DNA of 34,032 nt from Deltaproteobacteria bacterium (GCA_013813765.1 JACCRC010000465.1:1-34032); one strand, 5' to 3'; counted from the stretch's first letter, positions 10,859 to 20,666 are shown. The notes: generated from the sequence alone by a model not told the origin. Program-made: numbers and translations.

Positions 10859-11670
10859 GCTACACGCTCGAACACGCAGCGCTCCTCGCGCGCCAGCTCG
10901 AGAAGCTCGCCACGGCGCGCACGCATCACGCGGCCCCGCAGTTCGCGAACCTCGAGTTCTGGCTCGCGGAGGTCGAGCACGTGATCGCGACCATTCGCGA
11001 ATACCCGCAGCGGTTCCGCCGACTCCGCGATGCACAGCAGGCGTGGGTACGCGCGCATGGCACGCGAACGACCGAGCACTGCCTGCACTGCGGCGGACCC
11101 TGCGACCTCGGTCCGCAACCGCCGGCGCCGCCGACGCGGATCTCGTCTGACGAGATGGAGGCCGCGCAGCGCGACCTGCAGCGCGCCGCGTATCGGCTTC
11201 TGCTTCGCGGGTATCGGATCAAGATGGTCGACGAGCCGGCGCTCATGGCGGCGTGCGCCCGCATCGGCATGACGCTCGAGCGAGACGATCTGCGCGGTGA
11301 TGCGCTGAGCGCCACGCCGAGGTTCCGTCGTCCGCAGAACGGCGATGAACGGGGGCATCCTCACCGCCGAGGCTCCAGTCATGGCGGTCAGCGTCCGGGC
11401 TCGCAGAGCTGCTCGCGCTGCTCGATGAAGCTGCGGATTCACCGGCTGGCCGTTGTCGAGATCGGCCACGAGGTCGACTACTACGAGTCGCGACAGCCTG
11501 GTCTCGGCGCCGATCTCGAAGACGAGCTCGAAGCGGTCTTCGCCACGATTCTGCAGTTCCTTCCGGAGAGCTGCACCACCGTGGAGCCGAGAGGCTATGG
11601 GAAGAGACCCCACGTGCTGAAACGCATCGTGGTTCCGACCGGCGGCACGGGCCCATCGATGATGTTGTAG
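10855..11670 (+). CDS. Hypothetical protein, open frame running into a ParE-like remnant
   Basis: The start ATG overlaps the stop of the peptidase gene (ATGA), so the two are probably translated together. The first ~150 residues look like a genuine protein: a helical N-terminus (SYTLEHAALLARQLEKLA), a CxxC-type pair (HCLHCGGPCD) and QRDLQRAAYRLLLRGYRIKM. I do not recognise a family. From about residue 155 to 190 the composition changes to Arg/His/Ser-rich sequence that looks untranslated in nature. From the in-frame Met at 11425 onward the frame encodes the ParE-like toxin remnant annotated separately. The last ~15 codons are antisense to another gene remnant. The long frame is therefore probably a chance fusion caused by loss of the original stop or a rearrangement. 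Confidence 0.5.
   Translation: MSYTLEHAALLARQLEKLATARTHHAAPQFANLEFWLAEVEHVIATIREYPQRFRRLRDAQQAWVRAHGTRTTEHCLHCGGPCDLGPQPPAPPTRISSDEMEAAQRDLQRAAYRLLLRGYRIKMVDEPALMAACARIGMTLERDDLRGDALSATPRFRRPQNGDERGHPHRRGSSHGGQRPGSQSCSRCSMKLRIHRLAVVEIGHEVDYYESRQPGLGADLEDELEAVFATILQFLPESCTTVEPRGYGKRPHVLKRIVVPTGGTGPSMML
11425..11625 (+). pseudogene. 3'-truncated RelE/ParE-family toxin remnant
   Basis: From the ATG at 11425 the peptide begins MKLRIHRLAVVEIGHEVDYY and continues ESRQPGLGADLEDELEAVF, the typical N-terminal helix pattern of ParE-type toxins (VDYYE..PGLG..F.DE.E). It then reaches VEPRGYGKRPHVLKR, where family members normally continue with FPY and further strands. Instead the sequence switches at about 11625 to DNA that is coding on the opposite strand. 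The toxin therefore lacks its last two or three strands and should be inactive. No intact antitoxin precedes it. An antitoxin-tail-like LAELLALLDE can be read in another frame just upstream (about 11398-11427), with stops further up. Confidence 0.6.
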
Positions 11671-12075
11671 ACCTCGAGCGGATCCTTCCGCGCTTCGCTG
11701 TAGCCGTTGTACCGATTGGACTCGTAGACCCCGATCGCGAAGACGTCGCCCGTGTCGCCCGCGTCGGGCATGACCGGGAACATTGACGGGAGCTGAGGAA
11801 GAGTGACCGTCGCAGACACGGGCGCCAGAACGATCCATGTCCGACTCGGACTGTTCGGGTGCGAGTAACCGAGGCCGACCCTCATCACGTCGGCCTGCGC
11901 CGTGACGTTCGTGGTGACGGTACGAGAAGAGATGTCGAACGACGCGGCCCCCAGGTACGGCAGGCGAACCGTGTCCATGTCGCGCGTGTACGCCGTCTCC
12001 GTTCCATCGGTGACCTCTGCGACGCCGCCGAACTGATTGGTCGAGTGGTACGCGTACCGGACTCCTGAGGTATCC
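11626..12075 (-). pseudogene. C-terminal fragment of a secreted or surface protein
   Basis: On the minus strand a frame open from 12275 to 11595 has a protein-like section between about 12075 and 11626. It contains VRYAYHSTNQFGGVAEVTDG, then DMDTVRLPYLGAASFDISS, FPVMPDAGDTGDVFAIGVYE and EVYNIIDGPVPPVGTTM. It reads like beta-rich exported protein sequence. Upstream the frame turns into Arg/Pro-rich text with no signal peptide. Downstream it runs into the antisense of the ParE remnant. Both ends thus look cut and I take it as a gene fragment. A complete small gene starting within this frame cannot be excluded, but no ribosome-binding site supports one. No family recognised. Confidence 0.45.
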
Positions 12076-12319
12076 CGAGTCTGCCGAGGGCGCGCGTCGC
12101 TGGCTCGCGGCGCAATCGGCCGCATCGTAGCGAGCACCAGCGAGATCGGCGCGCCCGAGGCCGGGATGCTGGCTCGTCGACCGAGAACCTGCGAACCTCG
12201 CGGCATGATCATGCCTCTCGACCCGGTCGCCACTCGCCATGCGGCCAGGTCACGGGGGCCGATCACAAGCCTCACGGCGTCATGGTTCAGGTCCTCGACC
12301 CTCGAGAGGAAGTGACGCG

Positions 12320-12895
12320 ATGGCCGTGCCTCTCGATCCCGAAGCCGTGCGCCTCGCGCCCGGTCTCCGGTTCGCTACGGGTGACGGCGGGCCGCTGATC
12401 GCGATGAGCGAGTCCGCGCTGCCGGACTGGCTCGGGGCTCACGATGCGGCGGGCAACGTTCTCGACTTCGACGCCGGGTCTGATTACGCACGCGCGTGCG
12501 ACGAGACGTTCGCCCTGATCGATGTCGGCTCGACGCGCGCGTTGACGATCGACAGTTCCGACAGCGGCGCGTTCCTCGCGCGACCCGACGGTGCCTTGAT
12601 CATCCGCTGGGTCGGCGCGCACGACACGGAGACGCTGATCTCTGCGGCGCTTGCGATCCCGGCGGATCGCTATCAGGACATTGAGGGAGAGCTACCACAC
12701 GACAGAGGACGGCTCGTGATGTTCGATGCGCTCGAGCGAGGCTCGGCGCTCGACGCCGAGTCGATGGTGTCGATCGAGCTCCCGGCCGGCTGCTACGCGG
12801 TCCGCGTGTGCGCGTACTGGGAGGGGCCGGTCATCGGCGTCGACGGCCTGCCGCACGACACGATGGTGCAGACGATCGAGCTGCGCCGGCGCTAG
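12320..12895 (+). CDS. Imm21-like immunity protein (orphan)
   Basis: The 191-residue protein resembles immunity protein family Imm21, which neutralises toxins of polymorphic/contact-dependent systems. Family-like features in order: GGPLIAMSESALPDWLGAH, then GSDYARACDE, LTIDSS, LIIRWVGAHDTE, a late LVMFDALERG and IELPAGCYAVRVCAYWEG. The assignment rests on recalled family pattern and is probable, not certain. A good ribosome-binding site (GAGGAAG, 12305-12311) precedes the ATG at 12320. No toxin with a secretion domain lies next to it, so it would be an orphan immunity gene that protects against toxins of neighbouring cells. Its stop overlaps a minus-strand stop in a shared CTAG (12892-12895) with the convergent pseudogene. 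Confidence 0.65.
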   Translation: MAVPLDPEAVRLAPGLRFATGDGGPLIAMSESALPDWLGAHDAAGNVLDFDAGSDYARACDETFALIDVGSTRALTIDSSDSGAFLARPDGALIIRWVGAHDTETLISAALAIPADRYQDIEGELPHDRGRLVMFDALERGSALDAESMVSIELPAGCYAVRVCAYWEGPVIGVDGLPHDTMVQTIELRRR

Positions 12896-13261
12896 CGGTA
12901 CACGGTACGCGCGACCTCGCGCGGAACCAGTTCGGGCCGTGCTCGTCGTCCGGCGCGAACCGGCCGCGCGGCGCGAATCCGGACTTCATGCCGCTCGCGA
13001 CCTGCGCGAGGGCGTCGACCGCAGCGCGAACACGCGGCGGCCCTTCGGGTCGCGGAAGCGCTCGTGCAGCCAGGTGGGGTCGAAGCCATCCTCGGGCTTC
13101 GCGGAGTACACCCACTGCAGCCCCGAGTCCGCGTAGAGCTCGTGGGCGCTCGGGTTGATGGTGCTGACCCGTGCGCTCAGGGTCGGCCTGTCCGTGTGGA
13201 GCGGCCGACTCGTGGCGACGTCGCCGTGGGCGTCGAGCGCGCGTGCGCGTGCGGTCGCCAT
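12892..13261 (-). pseudogene. Frameshifted small gene, function unknown
   Basis: From the ATG at 13261 (minus) the frame reads HELYADSGLQWVYSAKPEDG, then FDPTWLHERFRDPKGRRVF. It then hits an early TGA at 12988 after losing coherence. Shifting frame near 13020 restores plausible sequence: VDALAQVASGMKSGFAPRGR and DDEHGPNWF. A second shift near 12930 gives REVARTVYR and a TAG sharing the CTAG at 12892. Codon third positions stay G/C-rich across all three pieces. I read this as one small gene broken by two frameshifts. It is convergent with the Imm21-like gene. No family recognised. Sequencing error at one site is possible but less likely at two. Confidence 0.45.
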
Positions 13262-13352
13262 CAGCGCGAGGCCAGGTCAGCCGTGACTGGCTCGCAGCAT
13301 CCTGGTGGAGCGGGGATCCATTTCTGCCGGATCGAGGTAGGCTGACGTCGCT

Positions 13353-14903
<1,551 letters not shown>

Positions 14904-14923
14904 CCAAGCGAGTCGGAGCCGTT

Positions 14924-14958
14924 CGCGGAGGCATCAACGGCTGGGTGACGCGGCGGCA
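14924..14958 (+). repeat. 35-bp direct repeat, copy 2 (peptidase gene fragment)
   Basis: This is a 33/35 match to 10790-10824. In the matching frame it reads VRGGINGWVTRRHLRG, the end of the S24/S26-like peptidase, but without the rest of that gene. It starts 20 bp after the AbgT stop. The remainder of the gap 14904-15047 shows nothing else recognisable. Confidence 0.75.
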
Positions 14959-15047
14959 CCTCCGCGGTACCTCGCGGACGCTGGTGACTGCCGAAATCAA
15001 ATCTCGCTGGCGAGACGATACCTGCAGCGCGCTGCTAGGTTCGCTTC

Positions 15048-15263
15048 ATGAAGATTCTGTCGATCCTGATGGTGTGCGCCCTCGCGGCATGTGGTGGCAA
15101 GAAGGCCGATCCGTCCACCCCGACGGCGAATACCGACCCCACACCGACAGGTGACGGCGTGCCGTGCACGCAGGAGATCGCCCTCCAGTGTCCGGAAGGT
15201 CAGATCGATGGCTGTCTGAAGACGCCCGCCGAGGGCACGACGCACGCCTGCGTAGCACCGTAA
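15048..15263 (+). CDS. Small lipoprotein, function unknown
   Basis: This 71-residue protein begins MKILSILMVCALAACGGKK, a clear lipoprotein signal with lipobox LAAC at Cys15. A Thr/Pro-rich spacer follows (about residues 22-36). A short domain with four cysteines (PCTQEIALQCPEGQIDGC, later HACVAP) probably forms two disulfides. Similar tiny Cys-containing lipoproteins are common in this kind of genome and have no known role. No operon partner is evident; the next gene starts 65 bp downstream on the same strand. Confidence 0.75.
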   Translation: MKILSILMVCALAACGGKKADPSTPTANTDPTPTGDGVPCTQEIALQCPEGQIDGCLKTPAEGTTHACVAP

Positions 15264-15327
15264 CGCTCCTGGCAAGCTCAGCCGACTCGTTCGCCGAGCT
15301 GCGCACCGTCAGCTAAATGGCATCGTG

Positions 15328-16137
15328 ATGCGATACGAACCCAGCGATCTCCCTAACGATGGAAACCTCGTCCCTCTCCTACGAGAGGTAGCGACGCATG
15401 GGGTCAACGAGCGAAGCGACGCTGGCGACTTCTCGTCGTGGGATTGGGTTTGCCGGCTGTATGCCGAGCGTCCCGAATGGCGAGACAGCGTCGACGACGC
15501 GTTCGCGACGTTGTTAACGGCCGAAGATCCGCTGCCGAAACGAGTCCTCGAGCAGGTCACGAAGCTGCCGGTGCGGAGCTTCCTCCCGAGGCTTTACGAC
15601 GCCATCACGGGTCGCTGCGCCGACCTTGCCGCGCGCAAGGACACCACCCGTACCGACAACCGAAGCCTGCTCGGTTCGATCGTGCACGCTGCCTCTACGA
15701 TGCAGAAGACAGTGCGGCCATCACGCGCGATTGCACACGAGCTCGCCAGCATGTTGCGGCGCGAAGATGGCTGGCCCGATACGTTTCTGCTCGCGCTACC
15801 CGGGGACGTCCAGGGGTTGCTCCCACGCGTGATCGCGGTTCTTCAGGGTCTCGACGAAGCGGACTTCAAGGACTTCGTACACGGAATGATTGCCGACGGA
15901 CCTCCGTGGACCGATCTCGTCTTCGAGGAAATTGGGCGCGGTCCGCCCGACGTTCGCGACCGAGTCGCCGGCGTCGTACACGGCTGGACCGAAGAAGCGG
16001 AGCGTCAGCGCAGCAAGATGGCGAGCATCAGCTTCCCGGACGACCCGGCGCTTGACGCGCTCGTACGCGCGGCAGTGGCGAAGAAAGATCGGTGGCCCGA
16101 GTACGCTGCCCGACTGGGCGTGCCCGCGTCTACATAG
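15328..16137 (+). CDS. Hypothetical protein, alpha-helical
   Basis: The protein has 269 residues and no family I can name. It appears soluble and largely helical, with no signal peptide or membrane segment. It has a Trp-rich N-terminal part (FSSWDWVCRLYAERPEWR), repeated Leu/Arg helices (PLPKRVLEQVTKLPVRSFLP) and a C-terminal DALVRAAVAKKDRWPEYA. The repeating helix pattern resembles HEAT-like scaffold proteins, and such proteins occur among immunity or effector-partner genes. Given the orphan Imm21-like gene nearby, an immunity role is conceivable but only a guess. I chose the ATG at 15328; a GTG directly before it is an alternative. Codon use is less G/C-biased than in neighbours (for example GAT and CGA codons), which may indicate acquisition. 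Confidence 0.65.
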   Translation: MRYEPSDLPNDGNLVPLLREVATHGVNERSDAGDFSSWDWVCRLYAERPEWRDSVDDAFATLLTAEDPLPKRVLEQVTKLPVRSFLPRLYDAITGRCADLAARKDTTRTDNRSLLGSIVHAASTMQKTVRPSRAIAHELASMLRREDGWPDTFLLALPGDVQGLLPRVIAVLQGLDEADFKDFVHGMIADGPPWTDLVFEEIGRGPPDVRDRVAGVVHGWTEEAERQRSKMASISFPDDPALDALVRAAVAKKDRWPEYAARLGVPAST

Positions 16138-16223
16138 AGTTGTACTGGATCGCGATCCACAGCTGCTCGCGGAGCGACTTGGGATCGTGTCGGCGGCGGC
16201 GGAGCTCGTGGAAGGGGACTGCC

Positions 16224-16838
16224 TCAGAGCTTCGTGAGAGCGAACCAATCGCCCTGCATGCTCAAGAGCATCAGGCCAGTGGGCGATGCGGTGTACTTCA
16301 TCACGCTTGTGCCCCCCAGGCTCGTAGTACAGCTCGAGACGAAGGTGACGTTCTCGGCCGACGCCGAGTACGTCGCGGCTCCTCGCTGAACCTGGGATGG
16401 CGACAGGACCTCGGTGACGTGCGTGAACTCGCCGTTTTCGAACCTCACCGTTTGCTTCAGCGAGAGTCCACCGGGGCCGCTGGGCCCACCCGTCCCGCTG
16501 TAGGTCTTCCAGTCCACGAGCTTGTACGTACCTTCCAGTACCGTCCCACCTGTCATCGCGGGTGGAGCGGAAGCAACCCTGACCGAGGCGATCCAGGCGC
16601 CGTCGACCTGGAGCGTGCTGCAGGTGCCGGGCTGCGGTGGTGGCGAGGGAGCATCGATCCCACCGGGCGGCGGGCTCGCGTCGAGAGGCACCGGCGAACT
16701 ATCCGTCGGCGTGGGGCCCGCGTCGAGTGCCGGGCGGTCGGGCCTTGCATCGCACGCACCGATCAGGAGCGCGGCTCCGAGGCTGATCGATCCGAGGAAA
16801 CGGCGTCGACGTTCCGCTCTACGACGAGACGCGTGCAC
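16224..16838 (-). CDS. Lipoprotein with twin-arginine-like signal, function unknown
   Basis: The 204-residue protein starts at a GTG (16838). It has a very basic N-terminus with RRRRFLGS, matching the twin-arginine RRxFL pattern, then the hydrophobic ISLGAALLIGAC with lipobox IGAC at Cys29. An Asp/Pro/Ser-rich linker (about residues 30-70) separates the anchor from a C-terminal domain of about 130 residues. That domain contains GTYKLVDWKTYSG, RFENGEFTHVTEVLS and MLLSMQGDWFALTKL, and looks like a small beta-barrel of the lipocalin-like kind seen in many secreted lipoproteins. Its function is unknown. Export by Tat rather than Sec is inferred from the Arg motif only. Confidence 0.72.
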   Translation of the reverse strand: MHASRRRAERRRRFLGSISLGAALLIGACDARPDRPALDAGPTPTDSSPVPLDASPPPGGIDAPSPPPQPGTCSTLQVDGAWIASVRVASAPPAMTGGTVLEGTYKLVDWKTYSGTGGPSGPGGLSLKQTVRFENGEFTHVTEVLSPSQVQRGAATYSASAENVTFVSSCTTSLGGTSVMKYTASPTGLMLLSMQGDWFALTKL

Positions 16839-16852
16839 GGCAGCCGGCGGCG

Positions 16853-17447
16853 ATGGACGGATTCCAGGTCCACAACGACGAACGCGCCGAGCTCGGAAAC
16901 GCCGAGACGACGGCGGTGCTGGTGTTCTTCGGCGGGGTCGGCGCGACGCTTCACTCGCTGGGCGCCGAAGCAGGGCGAGGCCAACACGAACGGGCTGAAG
17001 GATGCGAGAGCGGCGATCGATGCCCTGCAGAAGGCGATGCCCGAGGTCGACTGGAAGGCACTCCGGCGCACAGAGGCGCAGGCGACCGCGTCCGCTCTCG
17101 ACGACTTCGCGCGCGCGCGCAGGAAGAAGCTCGTGATCGGCCTCGTCGCGGTCGTCGCCTTGGCGCTGACCGGGTTCGGGCTCATCAAGATCCTCGAGAG
17201 CTCGCGCGCGCCCACGGCGGAGGAAGAGGCCGAGCAGCGCGCTGTCGAGTACAACGAAGCGCGGGACGAGATCAGCGAGCTCAACGACGTGCTGAGGCAG
17301 AACCCGTGCGACGTCAGGGCGGCCGAGCGACGCGTCGCGCTGTTTCAGGCGAACAGCCGGCTGGGCACCGCGCGGAAGCTCGCGAAGAAGTTCCTCGACC
17401 AGTGCGGTGAGAATGCGACGCTGAAAGCCGTTGCCGACAGCCGCTGA
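16853..17447 (+). pseudogene. Frameshifted single-pass membrane protein gene
   Basis: Two frames together give one sensible protein. The 5' frame, from the ATG at 16853, reads MDGFQVHNDERAELGNAETT and AVLVFFGGVGATLHSLGA. The 3' frame, open to the TGA at 17447, continues EANTNGLKDARAAIDALQKA, a Lys/Arg-flanked membrane helix (LVIGLVAVVALALTGFGLI), then an outside domain with DEISELNDVLRQNPCDVRAA and ARKLAKKFLDQCGENATLKA. The switch must lie at about 16960-17000. The pair of cysteines in the C-terminal domain suggests an exported disulfide. Coding-like text also extends upstream of the ATG (VPLYDETRARQPAA) without a start codon and antisense to the lipoprotein. A sequencing error is the main alternative to a true pseudogene. 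Confidence 0.5.
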
Positions 17448-17472
17448 GCGCCGACGCGCTTCGCGTTCGTCG

Positions 17473-18027
17473 TCAGATGAACCACCCGGTGGCGACCATC
17501 GCGATGGTCACCACCGGTGCGAGAGCGACCGCGCACGCTGCCACGTAGGTGCGGAGCGGAAGCACCGTGAACGCGAGTGCGTAGCTGAGTGGCGCGTTGA
17601 ACCACACGACCAGCCGCAGCACGACGACCGCTCGGAATGGATGGGTCTCGAGCATGTCGAACATGCGGCGGAGGTGGCGCTGCTTCGGCCGCCATGCGCT
17701 CGACTCCGCGCGCCGGAACCGCCGTGCGACGACGAACGGTAGGGTGACCGCGAGCATGCCGCCGCCGAAGCCGACCGCGAATCCAACATAGGGCCCGAAC
17801 GCCAGACGACCACCGATCACGAACGCCATCCCGGGCAACCCGATGAACGCGCCTGCAACGAACGCCGCGACGAACAGTGCCGGAGCGGCGGGCCCGAGCG
17901 ATTCGAGCCAGGCTGCCACGGTGGTCGGGGTCACGGCGCCGGAACGCCACAGGTAGACGCCGCCGACGACGAACGCGACGATGAATAACCCGAGGATGAT
18001 CCGCCGCCAGGTACGGGACACTTTCAT
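17473..18027 (-). CDS. TVP38/TMEM64 (VTT-domain) family membrane protein
   Basis: The protein has 184 residues counted from the ATG at 18027. It is an inner-membrane protein with an N-terminal helix (IILGLFIVAFVVGGVYLW) and the VTT/SNARE-associated domain: LFVAAFVAGAFIGLPGMAFV, then GRLAFGPYVGFAVGFGGGML, a cytosolic basic stretch (ARRFRRAESSAWRPKQ), and re-entrant RAVVVLRLVVWFNAPLSYAL. DedA/VTT relatives are linked to lipid scrambling and membrane homeostasis. The longer reading from 18114 adds an Arg/Cys-rich tail that does not look coding. No partner gene is on the same strand close by. Confidence 0.85.
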   Translation of the reverse strand: MKVSRTWRRIILGLFIVAFVVGGVYLWRSGAVTPTTVAAWLESLGPAAPALFVAAFVAGAFIGLPGMAFVIGGRLAFGPYVGFAVGFGGGMLAVTLPFVVARRFRRAESSAWRPKQRHLRRMFDMLETHPFRAVVVLRLVVWFNAPLSYALAFTVLPLRTYVAACAVALAPVVTIAMVATGWFI

Positions 18028-18167
18028 CGATTCTCTTCGTGCATCACGTGAACGCCCGGTGGCACACCGCGCGGTAGCGTAGCACTCGCTGATTCTCCGA
18101 GTCGCCCCGCGCACGGAGGTCGGTCGCAGCCGTAGACGATTGCCTCTGCGGCGTACGAGGATGCGCC

Positions 18168-18944
18168 ATGGGATCGCTCAAAGACCAGCTGCTCGCGAAG
18201 GGCCTCGCGTCGAAGACCGCTCCCGCTACCAAGGCCGTGGCTCCCGCGCCGATCGATCCCGCGGCGGCTCACCGCGCGCGCGAAGAGGAGGCAGCCGCTG
18301 CCGCGCACGCATCGCATAGCCCGCGCTATCCCGGCGCGCGCATCGCCACGCTCGCCGAAGCCCGCGAGCTGTTCGAGCCTCGCGCCTATGATCTGCGCAA
18401 CCTCACAGGCGATGTCGATGGCGCGGTCGACATCGAGACCCTGTTCCTGCCGAGCGTTCAGGTGATCGAGGGCGACGTCGCACTCGACGAGCTCCGGATG
18501 ACTCAGGAAGGCTCGAACCTGTACGTGCTGGGCGACCTCACGATCACCGGTCGACTGCTCCAGCCGTTCCGATCCAACGCCCTCGTCGTGTTCGGCTCGC
18601 TCCGCGCGCACCACGTGGTCACCGGCGCCGAGCTCCTCGTGTTCGGCGACCTCGAGGTTGCCCGCGTGCTGTATGGCAACTGCACGAACCATGCGACGAA
18701 CGTCCTCGGCACCGCGCGCGTCGGCACGCTCGTGAGCTGCAAGCAGCACATGTTCTCCTTCTGGGGACCGCGTGCCATTGGCGAGCTGGTCCGCCGGCAC
18801 ACACCGCCGAACTTCGAGGTCTACGGAATCGCACCGGGGATCCGCACCGGGCGCCTGATCGATCCCACCATCGGCGACCCGTACGACGAGGCCTCGATCG
18901 CGGCCGCGCTGCACGCTCGCGACGACATCTTCGTCGCGCCGTGA
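18168..18944 (+). CDS. Bactofilin-like / beta-helix protein
   Basis: This 258-residue protein starts MGSLKDQLLAKGLASK, followed by an Ala-rich charged stretch (about residues 18-50). From about residue 80 to 210 it has repeating short hydrophobic strands with Gly turns: VQVIEGDVALDELRM, LYVLGDLTITGRLL, NALVVFGSLRAHHVV and ELLVFGDLEVARVL. This spacing is typical of a right-handed beta-helix as in bactofilins, which polymerise into cytoskeletal filaments, but I cannot confirm membership. The C-terminus (PGIRTGRLIDPTIGDPYDEA) is not repetitive. No signal peptide is present, so it is cytosolic. It is convergent with the kinase gene ending at 18957, with only a 12-bp gap. Confidence 0.6.
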   Translation: MGSLKDQLLAKGLASKTAPATKAVAPAPIDPAAAHRAREEEAAAAAHASHSPRYPGARIATLAEARELFEPRAYDLRNLTGDVDGAVDIETLFLPSVQVIEGDVALDELRMTQEGSNLYVLGDLTITGRLLQPFRSNALVVFGSLRAHHVVTGAELLVFGDLEVARVLYGNCTNHATNVLGTARVGTLVSCKQHMFSFWGPRAIGELVRRHTPPNFEVYGIAPGIRTGRLIDPTIGDPYDEASIAAALHARDDIFVAP

Positions 18945-18956
18945 CGGCGTCCTGAC

Positions 18957-20666
18957 TCAGTGCTTCTGCCGGCTGCCCCACGGCAACGCCAGGAGCAGGA
19001 TCTCGCCCCGGGCGCGCAACTCTGCGGACAGGCCGCCCGACGCAGCCGCGGCCAATGCACGGGCGAGCTCGGTTGCGGAGGTGAACCGTTGCTCCGGGCT
19101 CTTCGCGAGCGCGATCGCGAGGAACAGATCGAGATCCCGCGACATCCCGGGCATCAGCTCGGTAGGCCGGCGCGGGCCCCGGTACACCACGTCGAACAGT
19201 GTCTGAGGCGTATCGTTGCCGCGGAATGGCGGTTGACCGGTGAGCGCGCGATAGAGCACCGCGCCGAGCGAGAACAGATCGCTGCGCGCGTCGGCCGCCT
19301 GACCCCGCGCTTGTTCGGGCGACATGTAGCCCGGCGTACCGACGACGAGGTTCTGGGTGAGCGTGTCACCACCGTCCTGCAACTTGGATATACCGAAGTC
19401 GAGGATCTTCCAGCTCGGTGCGCCGCCGTCGGTGGGCGTGTGAAGAAAGAGATTCTGTGGCTTGATGTCGCGATGCACGATTCCTGCGGCGTGCGCATCC
19501 CGTAGACCCGCGGCGACCTGCGTGCACATCGCGACGACCTCGGGCAGCTCCAGGTGCTGTTTCTTGCGGAGGTGCCAGGCGAGATCATGGCCCTGGAGAA
19601 GCTCCATCACGAGATACGGGACCTCGTTGTCCAGCGCTCCCACTTCGAACACCGAGACCAGCCCAGGGGCTCGCAGCTTCGTCGCGATCAAGGCCTCGCG
19701 GTAGAACCGCGCGAGCTGGTTTCCATCGGCGGTGGCCATCAGCATCTTGACCGCGGCGGTGGTGTGGCCATTCTCGTGCCGCGCAGCGTAGACCTCTCCC
19801 ATCGCACCACGACCGATCACGTCCCCGAGCACCCATGATCCAGCGACGCGGCCGGTGTGCCGACCGAGCTTTGCGGCGCCGCCCACGTCGAGCGCTTTCT
19901 CGAGGTCGAGGTTCGCCTCCGCGAGCTGGGCTTCACGCTGCTGAACCACGCGCGCGGCCGCATCCACGGCGATCATCGCCTGGGTCGCCGTGTGGCGCGA
20001 AAGCCGCGCCTGCCGCAGCGTGCCGAGGAAGACGAGCGGAACCATCACCGATGCGAATGTGATGACCAGCGGAGAGTCGGGGACACGGATCAACCCGAGA
20101 TCCGGAATCAGCCCGAGACCGAGGAGCGCGGCCGTGATCGAGTAGATAGCGCCCGCCACGAGGCAGCACCCCACGGCCCATCGCCGGTCGTCGCTCGTCC
20201 CGAAGAACGAGATGCCGAGTGACACGGCGATCGGCGCCGGCGAGAAGACTCCGATGTAGTAGTCCATGAGCGCCGACGTGAACACCGCCGTGCCGCTGAA
20301 CAGGCGCAACAACGGCACGTACCGCTCTCCCGGCTCGGCACGGCGCCACACATACAGCGAGATCGTCCCGAGCAGCGCCAGCGCGCCCATCGTCGTGAAG
20401 CGCAGCCATGGCGTTCCGCCGAGGAACAGAAACCACACCACCGCGATCAAACAGAGGGTGCCCAGAAGCAGCCCCATGCCGCGCGCACGCTGGACCTCGT
20501 CGACGTGGAGCGCGTGCTTGCCCGGCGCCCATGCTTCCGAGGAACCCGTCACGGCGACGGCGCCGCCCTCCACACCAGCACGCGCGCCGCCCACGCGCCC
20601 ACCAGGGGTAAGCGCCAACGTCACCGTTTGCGCGGACTCACTTGCCGGTTCCCCCGCTGATCCCAC
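18957..20666 (-). CDS. Transmembrane serine/threonine protein kinase, C-terminal kinase domain
   Basis: The protein has 569 residues and the same plan as the kinase at 7170-9050. A soluble N-terminus (about 65 residues) is followed by about six membrane helices (for example GLLLGTLCLIAVVWFLFLGG and PLVITFASVMVPLVFLGTL). Then comes a short coiled linker (VVQQREAQLAEANLDLEKAL), which the other kinase also has in similar form, and the kinase domain from about residue 275. The motifs are intact: IGRGAMGEVYAARH, AAVKML, VHRDIKPQN, LDFGISK, YMSPEQARG. It is likely an active Hanks-type kinase sensing a membrane signal. The start is the GTG at 20666. The 99-bp gap to the divergent VOC gene probably holds both promoters, though I see no strong consensus. 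Confidence 0.92.
   Translation of the reverse strand: MGSAGEPASESAQTVTLALTPGGRVGGARAGVEGGAVAVTGSSEAWAPGKHALHVDEVQRARGMGLLLGTLCLIAVVWFLFLGGTPWLRFTTMGALALLGTISLYVWRRAEPGERYVPLLRLFSGTAVFTSALMDYYIGVFSPAPIAVSLGISFFGTSDDRRWAVGCCLVAGAIYSITAALLGLGLIPDLGLIRVPDSPLVITFASVMVPLVFLGTLRQARLSRHTATQAMIAVDAAARVVQQREAQLAEANLDLEKALDVGGAAKLGRHTGRVAGSWVLGDVIGRGAMGEVYAARHENGHTTAAVKMLMATADGNQLARFYREALIATKLRAPGLVSVFEVGALDNEVPYLVMELLQGHDLAWHLRKKQHLELPEVVAMCTQVAAGLRDAHAAGIVHRDIKPQNLFLHTPTDGGAPSWKILDFGISKLQDGGDTLTQNLVVGTPGYMSPEQARGQAADARSDLFSLGAVLYRALTGQPPFRGNDTPQTLFDVVYRGPRRPTELMPGMSRDLDLFLAIALAKSPEQRFTSATELARALAAAASGGLSAELRARGEILLLALPWGSRQKH

Noticed and set aside
14979-15000. 15-bp match GCTGGTGACTGCCGA also found at 28296-28310
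   Set aside because: A 15-bp identity between two places in 34 kb of biased-composition DNA is close to chance expectation, and the flanks do not extend it convincingly.
16130-16223. Protein-like minus-strand stretch (HDPKSLREQLWIAIQYNSM) between the helical protein gene and the lipoprotein
   Set aside because: About 30 codons with good bias end in a TAG overlapping the neighbouring stop. There is no start and no family I can name, so it is too weak to annotate, though it may be another gene tail.
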